DNA of 64,000 nt from Chroococcidiopsis thermalis PCC 7203 (GTDB taxonomy: Bacteria; Cyanobacteriota; Cyanobacteriia; Cyanobacteriales; Chroococcidiopsidaceae): assembly GCF_000317125.1 (NCBI RefSeq), contig NC_019695.1, forward strand, positions 5,630,336-5,694,335, read 5' to 3'. The first letter of the stretch is position 1. The number at the start of each line of letters is the position of its first letter. A model generated the notes under the pieces. The model made no database searches. It saw only the letters and a list, made by a program, of their open reading frames with translations, and was not told the DNA's origin. The position numbers and the translations under genes were made by a program. Positions 46,695 to 56,728 of the stretch are shown piece after piece.

Positions 46695-46726
46695 ACGAAA
46701 CTTGGTTTTTTCAAACCAAGTTCGTC
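46695..46726 (-). promoter_or_regulatory. Stem-loop between pilin and chaperone genes
   Basis: The arms AACTTGGTTT and AAACCAAGTT have a 4-nt loop, with further pairing beyond a bulge. It is 45 bp after the pilin stop and 54 bp before the chaperone start. It lacks a clean T-run, so partial termination or 3'-end stabilisation of the pilin message is more likely than full termination. Confidence 0.6.
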
Positions 46727-46766
46727 ACTTTTCAATTGCTTTTAATTAAGCAAATCAGTCATAGCA

Positions 46767-47315
46767 TTAGTTAGGGGTTGCAGTCAAAGTAACCATATAT
46801 TGGTAAGTGCCGCTAGGAACGTCAGAAGTAAAGCTTCTCGTACCGGCAACCATACCGACTTGGAGTGGAACATCAACACCAGAAGGAATTGTTATGGGAG
46901 TCGTAGACTTGTTCCAAGCACCACTATCAAAAGTACTACCACCGGAATAGGCAGTAGTATAGTTTGCCCCATCGTAAACAATAGATTGTAACTTCTGTGG
47001 ATTAAAACTAGCAGGGACGCTAACTGCTACTGGAACAGAAGTACTCAGTTGAGCGGGAGAATTGCAATTAATCATTGTTTGACCAGCAGGGAGACCAGGT
47101 GTTAAACCAGGAATACCTCCACTAGATTCAACCCAGCCATATTTGGGCATAACCTGACCGAGAGTACCGCCGACAGTCCCAGAAAATACACAGCTTCCTG
47201 CAACAGTGCCGTTAAATGGAACATCTTGGGTTGTTGGTGCTGCATTTGCCACGGGGATGAAAGATGCAGTACTCAACACAGCAAGACTACTAGCTAAAGC
47301 TAAACGCCAATTCAT
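46767..47315 (-). CDS. Major pilin-like subunit (spore-coat-U/fimbrial type)
   Basis: A 182-residue exported protein (signal 1-25, VANA cleavage). The mature part is a beta-sandwich-type domain with Cys42 and Cys84 placed as in fimbrial and spore-coat-U subunits (GSCVFSGTVGG, then MINCNSP). The N-terminal extension APTTQDVPFNGTVAG has alternating hydrophobics suitable as a donor strand, and the C-terminus is SGTYQYMVTLTATPN. It precedes the chaperone gene on the same strand by 125 bp and is divergent from the usher gene, so it is the likely main subunit. Confidence 0.75.
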   Translation of the reverse strand: MNWRLALASSLAVLSTASFIPVANAAPTTQDVPFNGTVAGSCVFSGTVGGTLGQVMPKYGWVESSGGIPGLTPGLPAGQTMINCNSPAQLSTSVPVAVSVPASFNPQKLQSIVYDGANYTTAYSGGSTFDSGAWNKSTTPITIPSGVDVPLQVGMVAGTRSFTSDVPSGTYQYMVTLTATPN

Positions 47316-47926
47316 AAGCTACTCCTTTCAAATTAAATCTTGGTGAATTTTTCAACTAGGACACAGCAAAGTACTGCTTAGAAATAAACTTGCATTAGTC
47401 TATGCATTCTAAGTCCAGATAGCTTTTCCTAATAAAAAACTACTTGATGGCTCTAAAAAATCACTTCAGTTAAATTAATCAACCAGAGATTTTTTAACTC
47501 ATGCCATTCAATTTTAGGTTCAACTATTGCTGTGACTGATTACTAAAATAAGCAAGTATTTCTCAAAACTCTCTGAGAGAAATTACGTAAGTTTAGCCGC
47601 AAAAAACGACAAAAATAGCTATTTACTTTAATAATTTATTTATTTTCGATTATTTGACCGATATTTGCGCATCGAGCGAGAAATATCGTGGATTCTACGG
47701 ATGTGACGTTAATAATTGTCGAGCTATATTAATCCGCTGTTCGCTCAAAATAACTTTATTTGCATTACCAAAATCGGCTGGTAATGTGTTACTGCTTTTG
47801 TACAGCAAATATCTGTATAAGATTTTTTGTAAAATTTTGATTTTACAAAATTTGTTACTTGTTAGCCGATCGCCTGTTGATAAGTTAATTCAATTTAACT
47901 AACCTGGACGGATTGATTTTCAATAT
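47316..47926. other. Divergent control region of the pilus locus
   Basis: A 611-bp, AT-rich gap between the divergent pilin and usher genes, without STRRs. It holds a 10-bp perfect inverted repeat at 47825-47850. The only open frame (47654-47902) has no coding character. The promoters of both units should be here. Confidence 0.6.
47825..47850. promoter_or_regulatory. Inverted repeat upstream of the usher gene
   Basis: TTTTGTAAAA, six bases, then TTTTACAAAA, centred about 90 bp before the usher ATG. It could be an operator or an AT-rich hairpin; nothing distinguishes these from sequence alone. Confidence 0.4.
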
Positions 47927-50590
47927 ATGAAAACAAAATATCTGCTGACTTTATCGCTCCTCACGGCTGTGCTGGGAACATTTGAGACAGCGATCGCGCA
48001 AGTAACAACAAATGAAAGTTCTATAAAAATTTTGCCGGATTTGTTAAATTCTGAACTCATGCATTCTGCTGCACCAGCAACTAGTGCTAACAATTCAAAC
48101 AGCTTGTTAACGCCTAAGACTGAGTTTAGCGTTTTTCCTGTAGGAATAAATATAGGCGATCGCAATGTCAAATCTGGCGCATTAGTCCGAGGACAAGAAG
48201 ACGGCAGACAAGCACTTAACTTTGCTAATTGGCGACTGTCTTACGATGATATAATTCAAGTCTTAAAATTTAACGTTACCACTTTAGCAGACGGTCAAAT
48301 AGAAGTCCGTTCCGCTGGAATTGTGACTCGCCTCAATCCTAAAAAACTACGTACCGATCCCGAACTAGGTTTAGTATTTTCGATTCAAGATTTACAAACA
48401 TTATTTGGAGTAAAAGCAAAGTTCGACCTGAATGAATATGCAATTATTTTAGAAGTGCCTTGGCTGACTCAGCCTGCAACAAATACATTTGAAGAAACCG
48501 AAACGCCTGTTGTCTTAAATGGCTTACAACGCCTCTACCCTGGCAAATTAAATATTGCTGGTATGGAACAAAGAGTCAATGCTACGGGAACGGGAGACAC
48601 CACACCCACTTACACGGGAGACACACTTGCTGTTGGTAGTGCTTTCGGTGGTTCTTGGTTTGTCCGTACCACTCAATCCCAATTGCAAGACTTCTCCACT
48701 TGGAAACTTGCCGAAGCTCAATTTCTGCGTCAAACCGATTTTACCGACTATTTTGTAGGCTCTCAACCGACATTTTGGCAAAGTCAAGAAACGAGAAATT
48801 ATTGGGGTTTAACCTTAGTTCAAAGACAAGGCTTTTCTCCACCTCAGAGTCTATCTGCTGGGAGTTCCGATCCGCGCCAACGCTTGCAAGCTGCTGTCGT
48901 GGGACGCACGATCGCCGGTAAAGCCGAACCAGGAACCTTAGTTAGGTTAGTCCGAGGATTTGGCAGTCGGGCGATCTCAGAAGTTTTAGTCGATTCCTCT
49001 GGAATCTATCGCTTTGAAAATATTAAATCCGATCGCGCTTATGACAGCAACTATCGTGTTTTCCTCTATCCCCAAGGACGGCTGACTGCACCACCAGAAA
49101 TTCGGGAAGCGAGTTTTTCTACTGTACCAGGACAAATTCCCGCAGGTGCTTCGGCTTTCGTCGTGTCTGGCGGTTGGCAAAGCGATACGGACACGCAAAT
49201 TCCTTCCATGCGAGAGTTGCGCGGCGGAGTTGCTGGACGCTGGGGTTTATCGCCAACGCTAACTGTAGGTTTAGGTGGGGTCTACGACGACTCTTTACAA
49301 GGCTTGGCAGAGGTCTTCTGGCGACCTGATAACTTTCCTTTACAAGTAGCAGTCTCGGCGCTGGCAGGTTCTAAATTGGAGGCGATCGCCGATATTCAAT
49401 TCACTCCCTCGCCTAATTTCAGTGCGTTGCTATCGAGTGACAGATATTCCAGTCGTTTGAATCTCAATTGGCAGTTGTCGCGCAGCTTCAGCTTATATGC
49501 CTCAGCTAACAGTCGCGATGCCACATCTGGAGGAGTGCAATTTAGCTTTAGCGGGAAAAATGTCTTCACCTTTGCCCGTGCTGGCTTGGATACCAAAAAC
49601 CGCCTGCGTTGGTACTTACTCCAAGGTTTGGGCAGATTGGAACTGAACTTACAAGGTAACGAAGTAGGTACGAATTCGGCACTGACGTACAACTTATCTC
49701 AAGACAATGGCAACACCGAACACTCGTTGCTATTAAATTATGAAACGCGCAGTCAAGGTAGAAGCGATCGCTTACTGACTCTTGGCTGGCAATATCGATC
49801 GCCACAACGGGCAAGTGATGGAAACTATTTATGGGAAGCCCAACTAGGTTACGGGATGAATTCTGGAGGTAGCGGTCTATTTGCCTCGCTGGGAACCACC
49901 GTCCTACCAGGCGTGATGTTGCGCGGACGCTACCAAGGAGTATCTCTCACCTCTGATGAGTCGAGTTTCAGTGTAGAGTTAGTTTCTAGCTTAGGCTTGC
50001 AGGCGGGTATTAGCCCAGGCGACAGGCATACCAGCGAGTTCCGTACCCAAGGGGGTTTATTAATTCAACCGTTTTTTGACCGCAATAACAACTCAAAACG
50101 CGATCCAAGTGAAGAGATTTACACCGAAAACTGCGATCTGTTACTGATACTAAATAATCAACCACTAACCGCTTGGCGACCGAAAATTCAACACAATCGC
50201 ATCCTCTTGCGCCTACCACCCAATACCTACCGTTTAGACTTCGATCCGGCGGGATTCCCTCCCGATTGGCAAGCACACCTACAAGCTTTGGCTGTGGTTG
50301 TCAGTGCTGGCAGCTACACCCCCGTTTTCGTGCCTCTAGTTCCTGCCTTTAGCCGCACTGGAGTTGTTATTGATATGCAAAACAAACCGATTGCTGGTGC
50401 AACGGTAGAAGCTATAGGAAAATCTGGTCAGCGCAAATTTTCCGTGACGAACAGCGCCGGAGTTTACTATCTAGAAGGATTATCTCAGGGAGAGTATACA
50501 CTGACAGTAAATGGTCGCTCCCATTTACGGTTGAAATTAGATACATCTACCAAACCGTTTCAAGAACTTAATTTGAAAGCCAAAGTTTAA
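47927..50590 (+). CDS. Usher-like outer-membrane protein with C-terminal regulatory-like domain
   Basis: An 887-residue exported protein (signal 1-24). An N-terminal domain (about 65-185, FPVGINIGDRNVKSG to YAIILEVPWL) precedes about 500 residues of alternating beta strands typical of a barrel (FSLYASANSRDATSGGVQFS; RLNLNWQLSRS). An intermediate domain (GRTIAGKAEPGTLVRLVRGF to YRFENI) resembles the usher plug or carboxypeptidase-regulatory fold. The C-terminus GVVIDMQNKPIAGATVEAIG, then YYLEGLSQGEYTLTVNGR, matches the usher C-terminal domain style. Length and order fit a pilus usher. It overlaps the next, convergent gene by 4 bp. Annotation as a generic carboxypeptidase-like protein is the alternative. 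Confidence 0.78.
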   Translation: MKTKYLLTLSLLTAVLGTFETAIAQVTTNESSIKILPDLLNSELMHSAAPATSANNSNSLLTPKTEFSVFPVGINIGDRNVKSGALVRGQEDGRQALNFANWRLSYDDIIQVLKFNVTTLADGQIEVRSAGIVTRLNPKKLRTDPELGLVFSIQDLQTLFGVKAKFDLNEYAIILEVPWLTQPATNTFEETETPVVLNGLQRLYPGKLNIAGMEQRVNATGTGDTTPTYTGDTLAVGSAFGGSWFVRTTQSQLQDFSTWKLAEAQFLRQTDFTDYFVGSQPTFWQSQETRNYWGLTLVQRQGFSPPQSLSAGSSDPRQRLQAAVVGRTIAGKAEPGTLVRLVRGFGSRAISEVLVDSSGIYRFENIKSDRAYDSNYRVFLYPQGRLTAPPEIREASFSTVPGQIPAGASAFVVSGGWQSDTDTQIPSMRELRGGVAGRWGLSPTLTVGLGGVYDDSLQGLAEVFWRPDNFPLQVAVSALAGSKLEAIADIQFTPSPNFSALLSSDRYSSRLNLNWQLSRSFSLYASANSRDATSGGVQFSFSGKNVFTFARAGLDTKNRLRWYLLQGLGRLELNLQGNEVGTNSALTYNLSQDNGNTEHSLLLNYETRSQGRSDRLLTLGWQYRSPQRASDGNYLWEAQLGYGMNSGGSGLFASLGTTVLPGVMLRGRYQGVSLTSDESSFSVELVSSLGLQAGISPGDRHTSEFRTQGGLLIQPFFDRNNNSKRDPSEEIYTENCDLLLILNNQPLTAWRPKIQHNRILLRLPPNTYRLDFDPAGFPPDWQAHLQALAVVVSAGSYTPVFVPLVPAFSRTGVVIDMQNKPIAGATVEAIGKSGQRKFSVTNSAGVYYLEGLSQGEYTLTVNGRSHLRLKLDTSTKPFQELNLKAKV

Positions 50591-51543
50591 TATCCAGCCG
50601 CTCGATCTACGATGTTGCGCAAAGGTTTCCCAGCTTTATAGAGTGCCAAATTTTCTAGAAATAACTCTATTACCCGTTGTTGCATCTGTTGAGATATGCC
50701 GCTACAGTGAGGAGTTATAAAGACATTGGGTAGCGATCGCAATTGACTGTCTGCTGGTAGTGGTTCTACAGTAAAAGCATCTAAAGCCGCGCCTGCAATC
50801 CAGCCTTTTTGGAGAGCGTGAATGAGAGCATTCTCATCGATAATTCCGCCACGGGCAATATTAATTAAATAAGCACTTGCCTGCATGGATTTTAGGACAT
50901 TGGCATCGATTAGGTGTTTTGTTTGAGGTGTTAAAGGCGTAGCCAAGACGAGATAATCTACCTTTGGTAAAAGTTTACGCCATTCTTGTGCGCCAACTAC
51001 CAAATCGAAACCGGGCAGCGATCGCGGATGCAAGCAACTCCCCCAGACGCGCATTCCAAAAGCTTGAGCGCGGGTGGCGATCGCTTGACCAATACCTCCA
51101 GCACCGATAATTAGGATAGTTGCGCCCATCAATTCTTGGATTCCCAAAGCTTCTACTTCTGGATATGACAACCAACGATCTTGCTGTTGGGCTTTAAATG
51201 TAGATAAGCATTTGGCGCGATCGAGCATATATGCTAAGACAAATTCAGCAATAGGAATTGCATGAACTCCAGCACTATTTGTCATTATCAGATCGCGAGA
51301 GACTAAGGTTGGGATTAATAAATGGTCAATGCCTGCACTTTCAGTATGCAGCCAACGTAGATTGGGTAATTGTGATAATACTTGCTCGAAAAACGTATTA
51401 TAAGACCATTCATGAAAATACACCTCAGCATCGCTTGGATCTCCATCTAGATTGCCTTGAAGATCGAGCTTGACAATGCGATCGTCGTTCGATAAATGAG
51501 GCTCGATCTGTGCTGCTAAATTACTTGGTAAAACAATTTTCAT
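50587..51543 (-). CDS. D-2-hydroxyacid dehydrogenase
   Basis: A 318-residue NAD-dependent D-isomer 2-hydroxyacid dehydrogenase reducing 2-oxoacids. The cofactor motif is GAGGIGQAIATRAQAFGMRV (about 142-161); the substrate-site arginine is in NIARGGIIDENAL, the glutamate in TVEPLP and the catalytic histidine in ITPHCSG. It is cytoplasmic. The exact substrate (glycerate, phosphoglycerate-like or other) is not given by sequence. It converges on the usher gene. Confidence 0.92.
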   Translation of the reverse strand: MKIVLPSNLAAQIEPHLSNDDRIVKLDLQGNLDGDPSDAEVYFHEWSYNTFFEQVLSQLPNLRWLHTESAGIDHLLIPTLVSRDLIMTNSAGVHAIPIAEFVLAYMLDRAKCLSTFKAQQQDRWLSYPEVEALGIQELMGATILIIGAGGIGQAIATRAQAFGMRVWGSCLHPRSLPGFDLVVGAQEWRKLLPKVDYLVLATPLTPQTKHLIDANVLKSMQASAYLINIARGGIIDENALIHALQKGWIAGAALDAFTVEPLPADSQLRSLPNVFITPHCSGISQQMQQRVIELFLENLALYKAGKPLRNIVDRAAGY

Positions 51544-51552
51544 AAAATTCTT

Positions 51553-52435
<883 letters not shown>

Positions 52436-52811
52436 ACATTCCTCACTGCGATCGAATATCTCATCAATAGCAAAGCAAATTTCTTTCAAAGTAGGAATCA
52501 ATCGATCGTAAATTAACTTATTTATTTAAAAAAATTTAGATTTATCTGGTAAAGACACTTGATTTATTTGTAATTTCATCTTACTATGTTAATAGTATTT
52601 TTTTAACTAAATGCTTGTTAAAAGCAGGTTGGTTGAGGTGCGCGGTACAATTGTATCGCGCATTTGTATTGCGCATTGTTTTGTAAAGAGTTATTTTGCA
52701 GAAAATTGTAGATTTTTGCAATCTTGGCGGAGAAATTTTTGAACGCGGATGTAGGCAAAACCTTCCCACGGGGTACGCAGATTACAAGCGCCACATTTTG
52801 ACTTTTAACTT
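52436..52811. other. Gap between uvrA and the permease
   Basis: 376 bp, AT-rich. It contains a near-palindrome at 52640-52661 (GCGCGGTACAA, TTGTATCGCGC) and TTTTAAC/TTTTGAC STRR units at the right end (52799-52825). No gene was seen. Confidence 0.6.
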
Positions 52812-52825
52812 TTAACTTTTGACTT
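52799..52825. repeat. TGACTTT/TAACTTT STRR overlapping the uvrA stop codon
   Basis: About four heptamer units; the TAA of uvrA (52812-52814, minus strand) lies within them. Confidence 0.85.
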
Positions 52826-55800
52826 CCTTAACAGCCGGATATTGTTGCAACACCTGCTTTAAATATTGTCCCGTGTAAGAACGAGAATTTTTTGCTACTA
52901 CTTCTGGCGTTCCGACAGCGATAATTTCTCCTCCCTTATCTCCTCCTTCTGGTCCCAAATCTATCAACCAATCGCTACAACGAATCACATCTAAGTTATG
53001 TTCGATGACAATAATAGAATTACCTTTGTCTACCAATCTTTGCAGAACATCGAGTAATTTATGCACGTCGTAAAATGATAAACCTGTCGTTGGTTCGTCA
53101 ATTAAATACAGAGTTTTTCCAGTGGCGCGACGCGATAATTCTGAAGCAAGCTTAACCCGCTGTGCCTCTCCCCCCGATAATGTAGTTGCAGGTTGCCCCA
53201 AGTGCATATATCCCAAACCAACATCAAGTAAAGTTTGCAGTTTATTAAATGCTTTGGGAATATTTTGAAAGAAATCTACGCCCTCTTCTACAGTCATATT
53301 TAAAACATCGGCGATCGATTTATCTTTATACTTGACTTGGAGAGTTTCGCGGTTGTATCGCGCCCCTTTACAAATTTCACATTGCACGTAAACGTCGGGT
53401 AGAAAATTCATTTCAATCACGTTTACGCCTTGTCCGCCACAAGCTTCGCAGCGCCCTCCTTTGACGTTAAAGGAGAATTGCCCTGGTTTATAACCCCTAG
53501 CTTTTGCCTCGATAGTTTGGGAAAATACTTCTCGAATCGCATCGAAAACACCCGTGTATGTAGCTGGGTTAGAACGGGGAGTGCGTCCGATGGGAGATTG
53601 ATCGATCACGATCGCTTTATCAACTGCATTTAAGCCCTTCATTTCCTCTAAGTCTTTCGGAAAGGGAACTTTGCGCGTTAGGTGGTGTTGTAAAGCTGGG
53701 TAGAGTAATTCGTTAATTAAGGTAGATTTGCCCGAACCGGATACTCCCGTAATCGAAACAAGTTTCCCCAAGGGAATTTCGACATCAATATTTTTCAGGT
53801 TGTTGCGATAGGCATTTTTAATAACTAACTCTCGTCCGTTTCCTTCCCGACGTTGGGCGGGAGTTTGAATCACTCGCCTTCCCGATAAATATGCCCCAGT
53901 TAAAGATTCCGGTGCAGCGAGTAAAGCTGGTAAATTCCCTTGGGCGACGATATTTCCCCCGTGGACTCCCGCCCCTACACCAATATCTACTAAATGATCG
54001 GCGGCGCGGATGGTTTCTTCATCGTGTTCGACGACAATTAATGTATTGCCCAAGTCTCGCAGTCTGGTTAAAGTTTGTAGCAAGCGCCCGTTATCCCTTT
54101 GGTGCAAGCCGATGCTGGGTTCGTCAAGGACGTAGAGTACTCCTGTCAAACCAGAACCGATTTGAGTGGCGAGGCGAATGCGTTGGGCTTCTCCCCCCGA
54201 AAGCGTCATGGCGGGACGGTCTAAGGTGAGGTAATCTAAACCGACATCAAGGAGAAATTGCAATCTGGCTTTGATTTCGCGCAACACCAAATCGGCAATT
54301 TGCATTTGGCGATCGCTCAGTGTAATACTACCAATTCTCTGATGGCATTCTCGAATTGAGACGCTGGTAAGATCGAGGATGTGATATTGTCCCAGACGCA
54401 CGGCTAAGGCTTCCGGTTTCAACCGCTTGCCATGACATACAGGACAAGGTTGCTGGACGACATACTGTTCCAGCTTTTGCTTAATTAATTCAGAACTCGC
54501 TTCATCAAACTGGCGCTGGAGGATGGGGATAACCCCAGCGTAACGCCGATAATCTTTACGTTCTTCAATCCAAACGGGTTGGTCGCTACCGTATAAAATT
54601 GTCTGCTGCTGTTCTGAAGTTAGCTGGTTCCAGCGGGTTTGAATTTCAAATCCAAAAGCTTTCCCTAAGCTGTAGAGTAAAGACAGGTAGTAGGAGTTAT
54701 CCTTTTCCGACCAAGGGGCGATCGCAGCATAGACTGATTGACTCGGATCGGGTACGACTAATTCAGGTGAGAAAGTTTGCATACTCCCCAAGCCGTGACA
54801 GTGAGGACAAGCCCCATAGGGAGAGTTGAAAGAAAACAGACGCGGCGATAACTCTTCCATTACCCCGCCGTGTTCGGGACAGGCGAAGTTTTCGGAAAAT
54901 AATAATTCTTTCTCTCTACCTCTATCCTGGTCTTCTACTTGGTAGGAAGTCGCCCCTTCTGCTACTTTTGCCTGTAAAGTGGGATGAATTAATATATTAC
55001 CTCCTCGCTCCTCGCTCCTCGCTCCTCGCCCCTCTTCCACATCCAACAAATCGATAACAGCAATCCCTTCCGAACGCCGCAGACAGGTGGTGAGGGAGTC
55101 AGTCAATCTCTCTTCCATCCCTGGCTTTTTAATCAAGCGGTCAATCACGACTTCAATATTGTGCGCTTGATTTTTATCCAATTCAATCGAATCGCTGAGT
55201 TCCCGCACTTCGCCATTAATGCGGACGCGGACGAATCCTTCCGAAGCCAGACTGGAGAGTAGTTTTTTGTGCGTCCCTTTTTTACCCCGCACGACGGGTG
55301 CTAAAATTTGAAATTTAGTTCTATCGGGTAATTCCATGATGCGATCGCACATTTCATCGATTGTCTGAGGCGCAATCGAGCGATCGCAGATCGGGCAATG
55401 CGGTTTACCCGCTCGTCCGTATAATAGACGCAGGTAGTCGTAGATTTCCGTTACCGTCCCCACCGTAGAACGGGGATTATGGGAAGTCGATTTTTGATCG
55501 ATGGAAATTGCCGGACTCAAGCCTTCAATTGCTTCCACATCTGGCTTATCGACTTGCCCTAAAAATTGTCTTGCATAAGCACTGAGAGACTCTACGTAGC
55601 GCCGCTGTCCTTCAGCAAAGATAGTATCGAAGGCGAGGGAAGACTTACCGGAACCGGAAACCCCCGTAAACACGATCAGGCGATCGCGGGGTAGTTCTAA
55701 GCTAATATTTTTGAGATTATGCTGTCTCGCGCCGCGAATGCGGATGGTATTTTGGCTATTAGGGTTAGAAGTATCTGCATGATGCCCGTTTGCGGATTCA

Positions 55801-55835
55801 GTGACTTCAATCTTTGCATCGGGACGGTAATTCAT
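52812..55835 (-). CDS. uvrA: Excinuclease ABC subunit A (UvrA)
   Basis: DNA-damage recognition ATPase of nucleotide excision repair. It carries two ABC modules: GVSGSGKSSLAFDTIF near residue 58 and GVSGSGKSTLINELL near 690, two LSGGEAQR signatures, and zinc-finger cysteines (CPVCHGKRLKPEAL; CEACGGQGVNVIEMNF; CEICKGARY). At 1007 residues it is longer than usual (about 940-970). The excess comes from an N-terminal extension of about 30 residues and an in-frame insert at residues about 267-278 encoded by CTCCTCG repeats, in the region after DLLDVEEG. The protein should still fold because the insert sits between domains, an inference. Single gene; the stop codon is in an STRR. Confidence 0.96.
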   Translation of the reverse strand: MNYRPDAKIEVTESANGHHADTSNPNSQNTIRIRGARQHNLKNISLELPRDRLIVFTGVSGSGKSSLAFDTIFAEGQRRYVESLSAYARQFLGQVDKPDVEAIEGLSPAISIDQKSTSHNPRSTVGTVTEIYDYLRLLYGRAGKPHCPICDRSIAPQTIDEMCDRIMELPDRTKFQILAPVVRGKKGTHKKLLSSLASEGFVRVRINGEVRELSDSIELDKNQAHNIEVVIDRLIKKPGMEERLTDSLTTCLRRSEGIAVIDLLDVEEGRGARSEERGGNILIHPTLQAKVAEGATSYQVEDQDRGREKELLFSENFACPEHGGVMEELSPRLFSFNSPYGACPHCHGLGSMQTFSPELVVPDPSQSVYAAIAPWSEKDNSYYLSLLYSLGKAFGFEIQTRWNQLTSEQQQTILYGSDQPVWIEERKDYRRYAGVIPILQRQFDEASSELIKQKLEQYVVQQPCPVCHGKRLKPEALAVRLGQYHILDLTSVSIRECHQRIGSITLSDRQMQIADLVLREIKARLQFLLDVGLDYLTLDRPAMTLSGGEAQRIRLATQIGSGLTGVLYVLDEPSIGLHQRDNGRLLQTLTRLRDLGNTLIVVEHDEETIRAADHLVDIGVGAGVHGGNIVAQGNLPALLAAPESLTGAYLSGRRVIQTPAQRREGNGRELVIKNAYRNNLKNIDVEIPLGKLVSITGVSGSGKSTLINELLYPALQHHLTRKVPFPKDLEEMKGLNAVDKAIVIDQSPIGRTPRSNPATYTGVFDAIREVFSQTIEAKARGYKPGQFSFNVKGGRCEACGGQGVNVIEMNFLPDVYVQCEICKGARYNRETLQVKYKDKSIADVLNMTVEEGVDFFQNIPKAFNKLQTLLDVGLGYMHLGQPATTLSGGEAQRVKLASELSRRATGKTLYLIDEPTTGLSFYDVHKLLDVLQRLVDKGNSIIVIEHNLDVIRCSDWLIDLGPEGGDKGGEIIAVGTPEVVAKNSRSYTGQYLKQVLQQYPAVKEVKS
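55000..55034. repeat. CTCCTCG 7-bp STRR inside uvrA
   Basis: Four CTCCTCG units and a partial fifth, in frame, encoding RGARSEERGG on the minus strand. Confidence 0.9.
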
Positions 55836-55985
55836 GAGGGCAAGGCGAAAGAGTCCGTTGACGATTTTAACGATTTTCCGACTGTTTTTGCTATTCAGTT
55901 ATCATCTGATTTCGCTTACTAGCCTCTCGTGCGTAAATAAGGTAGCCTTGCTAAAGAGTTTTTCGCGGGGGGTTAGGGTAAGGTT

Positions 55986-56708
55986 ATGAGTGCGGTCATG
56001 AAGCCTTTTTCGGTCATGGGGCTACCAGTCCATCTCATCGATGATTATACGGCTTGGTTGCGATCGCGCATCGGGCAGCAACTCGGTACTCATGTCGTAA
56101 CGCTTAATGCGGAAATGAGTATGCAAGCCGAACAGAACCCTGCTTTAAGCAATGCTATTCAGCAAGCAGAGTTGGTGATTCCCGATGGTGCGGGGGTAGT
56201 ACTCTACCTAAAATTACTATTTCACCAACAGGTACAGCGATGTCCTGGGATTGAATTGGCAGAGTCTCTATTGCAGAATACGGAGGCGCGGGTATTTTTC
56301 TATGGTGGTGCGCCTGGAGTAGCAGCCAAAGCCGCCGAAACGTGGCGACAACAAGTCCCAGATATCAATATTGTTGGCACGCAACACGGATACATTTCCC
56401 CAGAAGAGGCGGAATTTCAGCAAACCCTCAGTCAACTCCAACCTCAATTGATTTTGGTAGGTTTGGGAGTGCCACGTCAAGAATTATGGATTGCGCAAAA
56501 TCGTTATTTGTGTCCTAATGCGACTTGGATTGGTGTTGGTGGTAGCTTTGATATTTGGGCAGGAACGAAATCAAGAGCGCCTGCATGGTTGGCAAATAAT
56601 AATTTGGAATGGCTTTACCGTCTCTATCAGGAACCCTGGCGCTGGCGGCGGATGCTGGCTTTACCTCAGTTTGCAGGTAAGGCAATTGTTTACCGCTTAA
56701 CTCATTGA
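55986..56708 (+). CDS. WecB/TagA/CpsF family glycosyltransferase (GT26)
   Basis: A 240-residue glycosyltransferase that transfers an amino sugar (ManNAc-type) to a lipid-linked sugar in surface glycan synthesis. Motifs: TLNAEMSMQAEQNPALSNAI, VIPDGAGVVLYLKLL with the catalytic Asp, PGIELAESLL, FYGGAPGVAAKAAETW and VGLGVPRQELWIAQN. No membrane helix; it works on the inner membrane face. The start is at 55986, and a second ATG four codons later is possible. It leads a run of membrane glycosyltransferase-like genes on the same strand. Confidence 0.93.
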   Translation: MSAVMKPFSVMGLPVHLIDDYTAWLRSRIGQQLGTHVVTLNAEMSMQAEQNPALSNAIQQAELVIPDGAGVVLYLKLLFHQQVQRCPGIELAESLLQNTEARVFFYGGAPGVAAKAAETWRQQVPDINIVGTQHGYISPEEAEFQQTLSQLQPQLILVGLGVPRQELWIAQNRYLCPNATWIGVGGSFDIWAGTKSRAPAWLANNNLEWLYRLYQEPWRWRRMLALPQFAGKAIVYRLTH

Positions 56709-56728
56709 TATCGACCTCAAGCAATTCT

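Noticed and set aside
47654-47902. 82-residue open frame in the pilus control region
   Set aside because: Composition is that of AT-rich non-coding DNA, no ribosome-binding site, and it covers the likely usher promoter.
52584-52769. 61-residue minus-strand open frame before uvrA
   Set aside because: No start signal, low-complexity AT-rich content and no domain.
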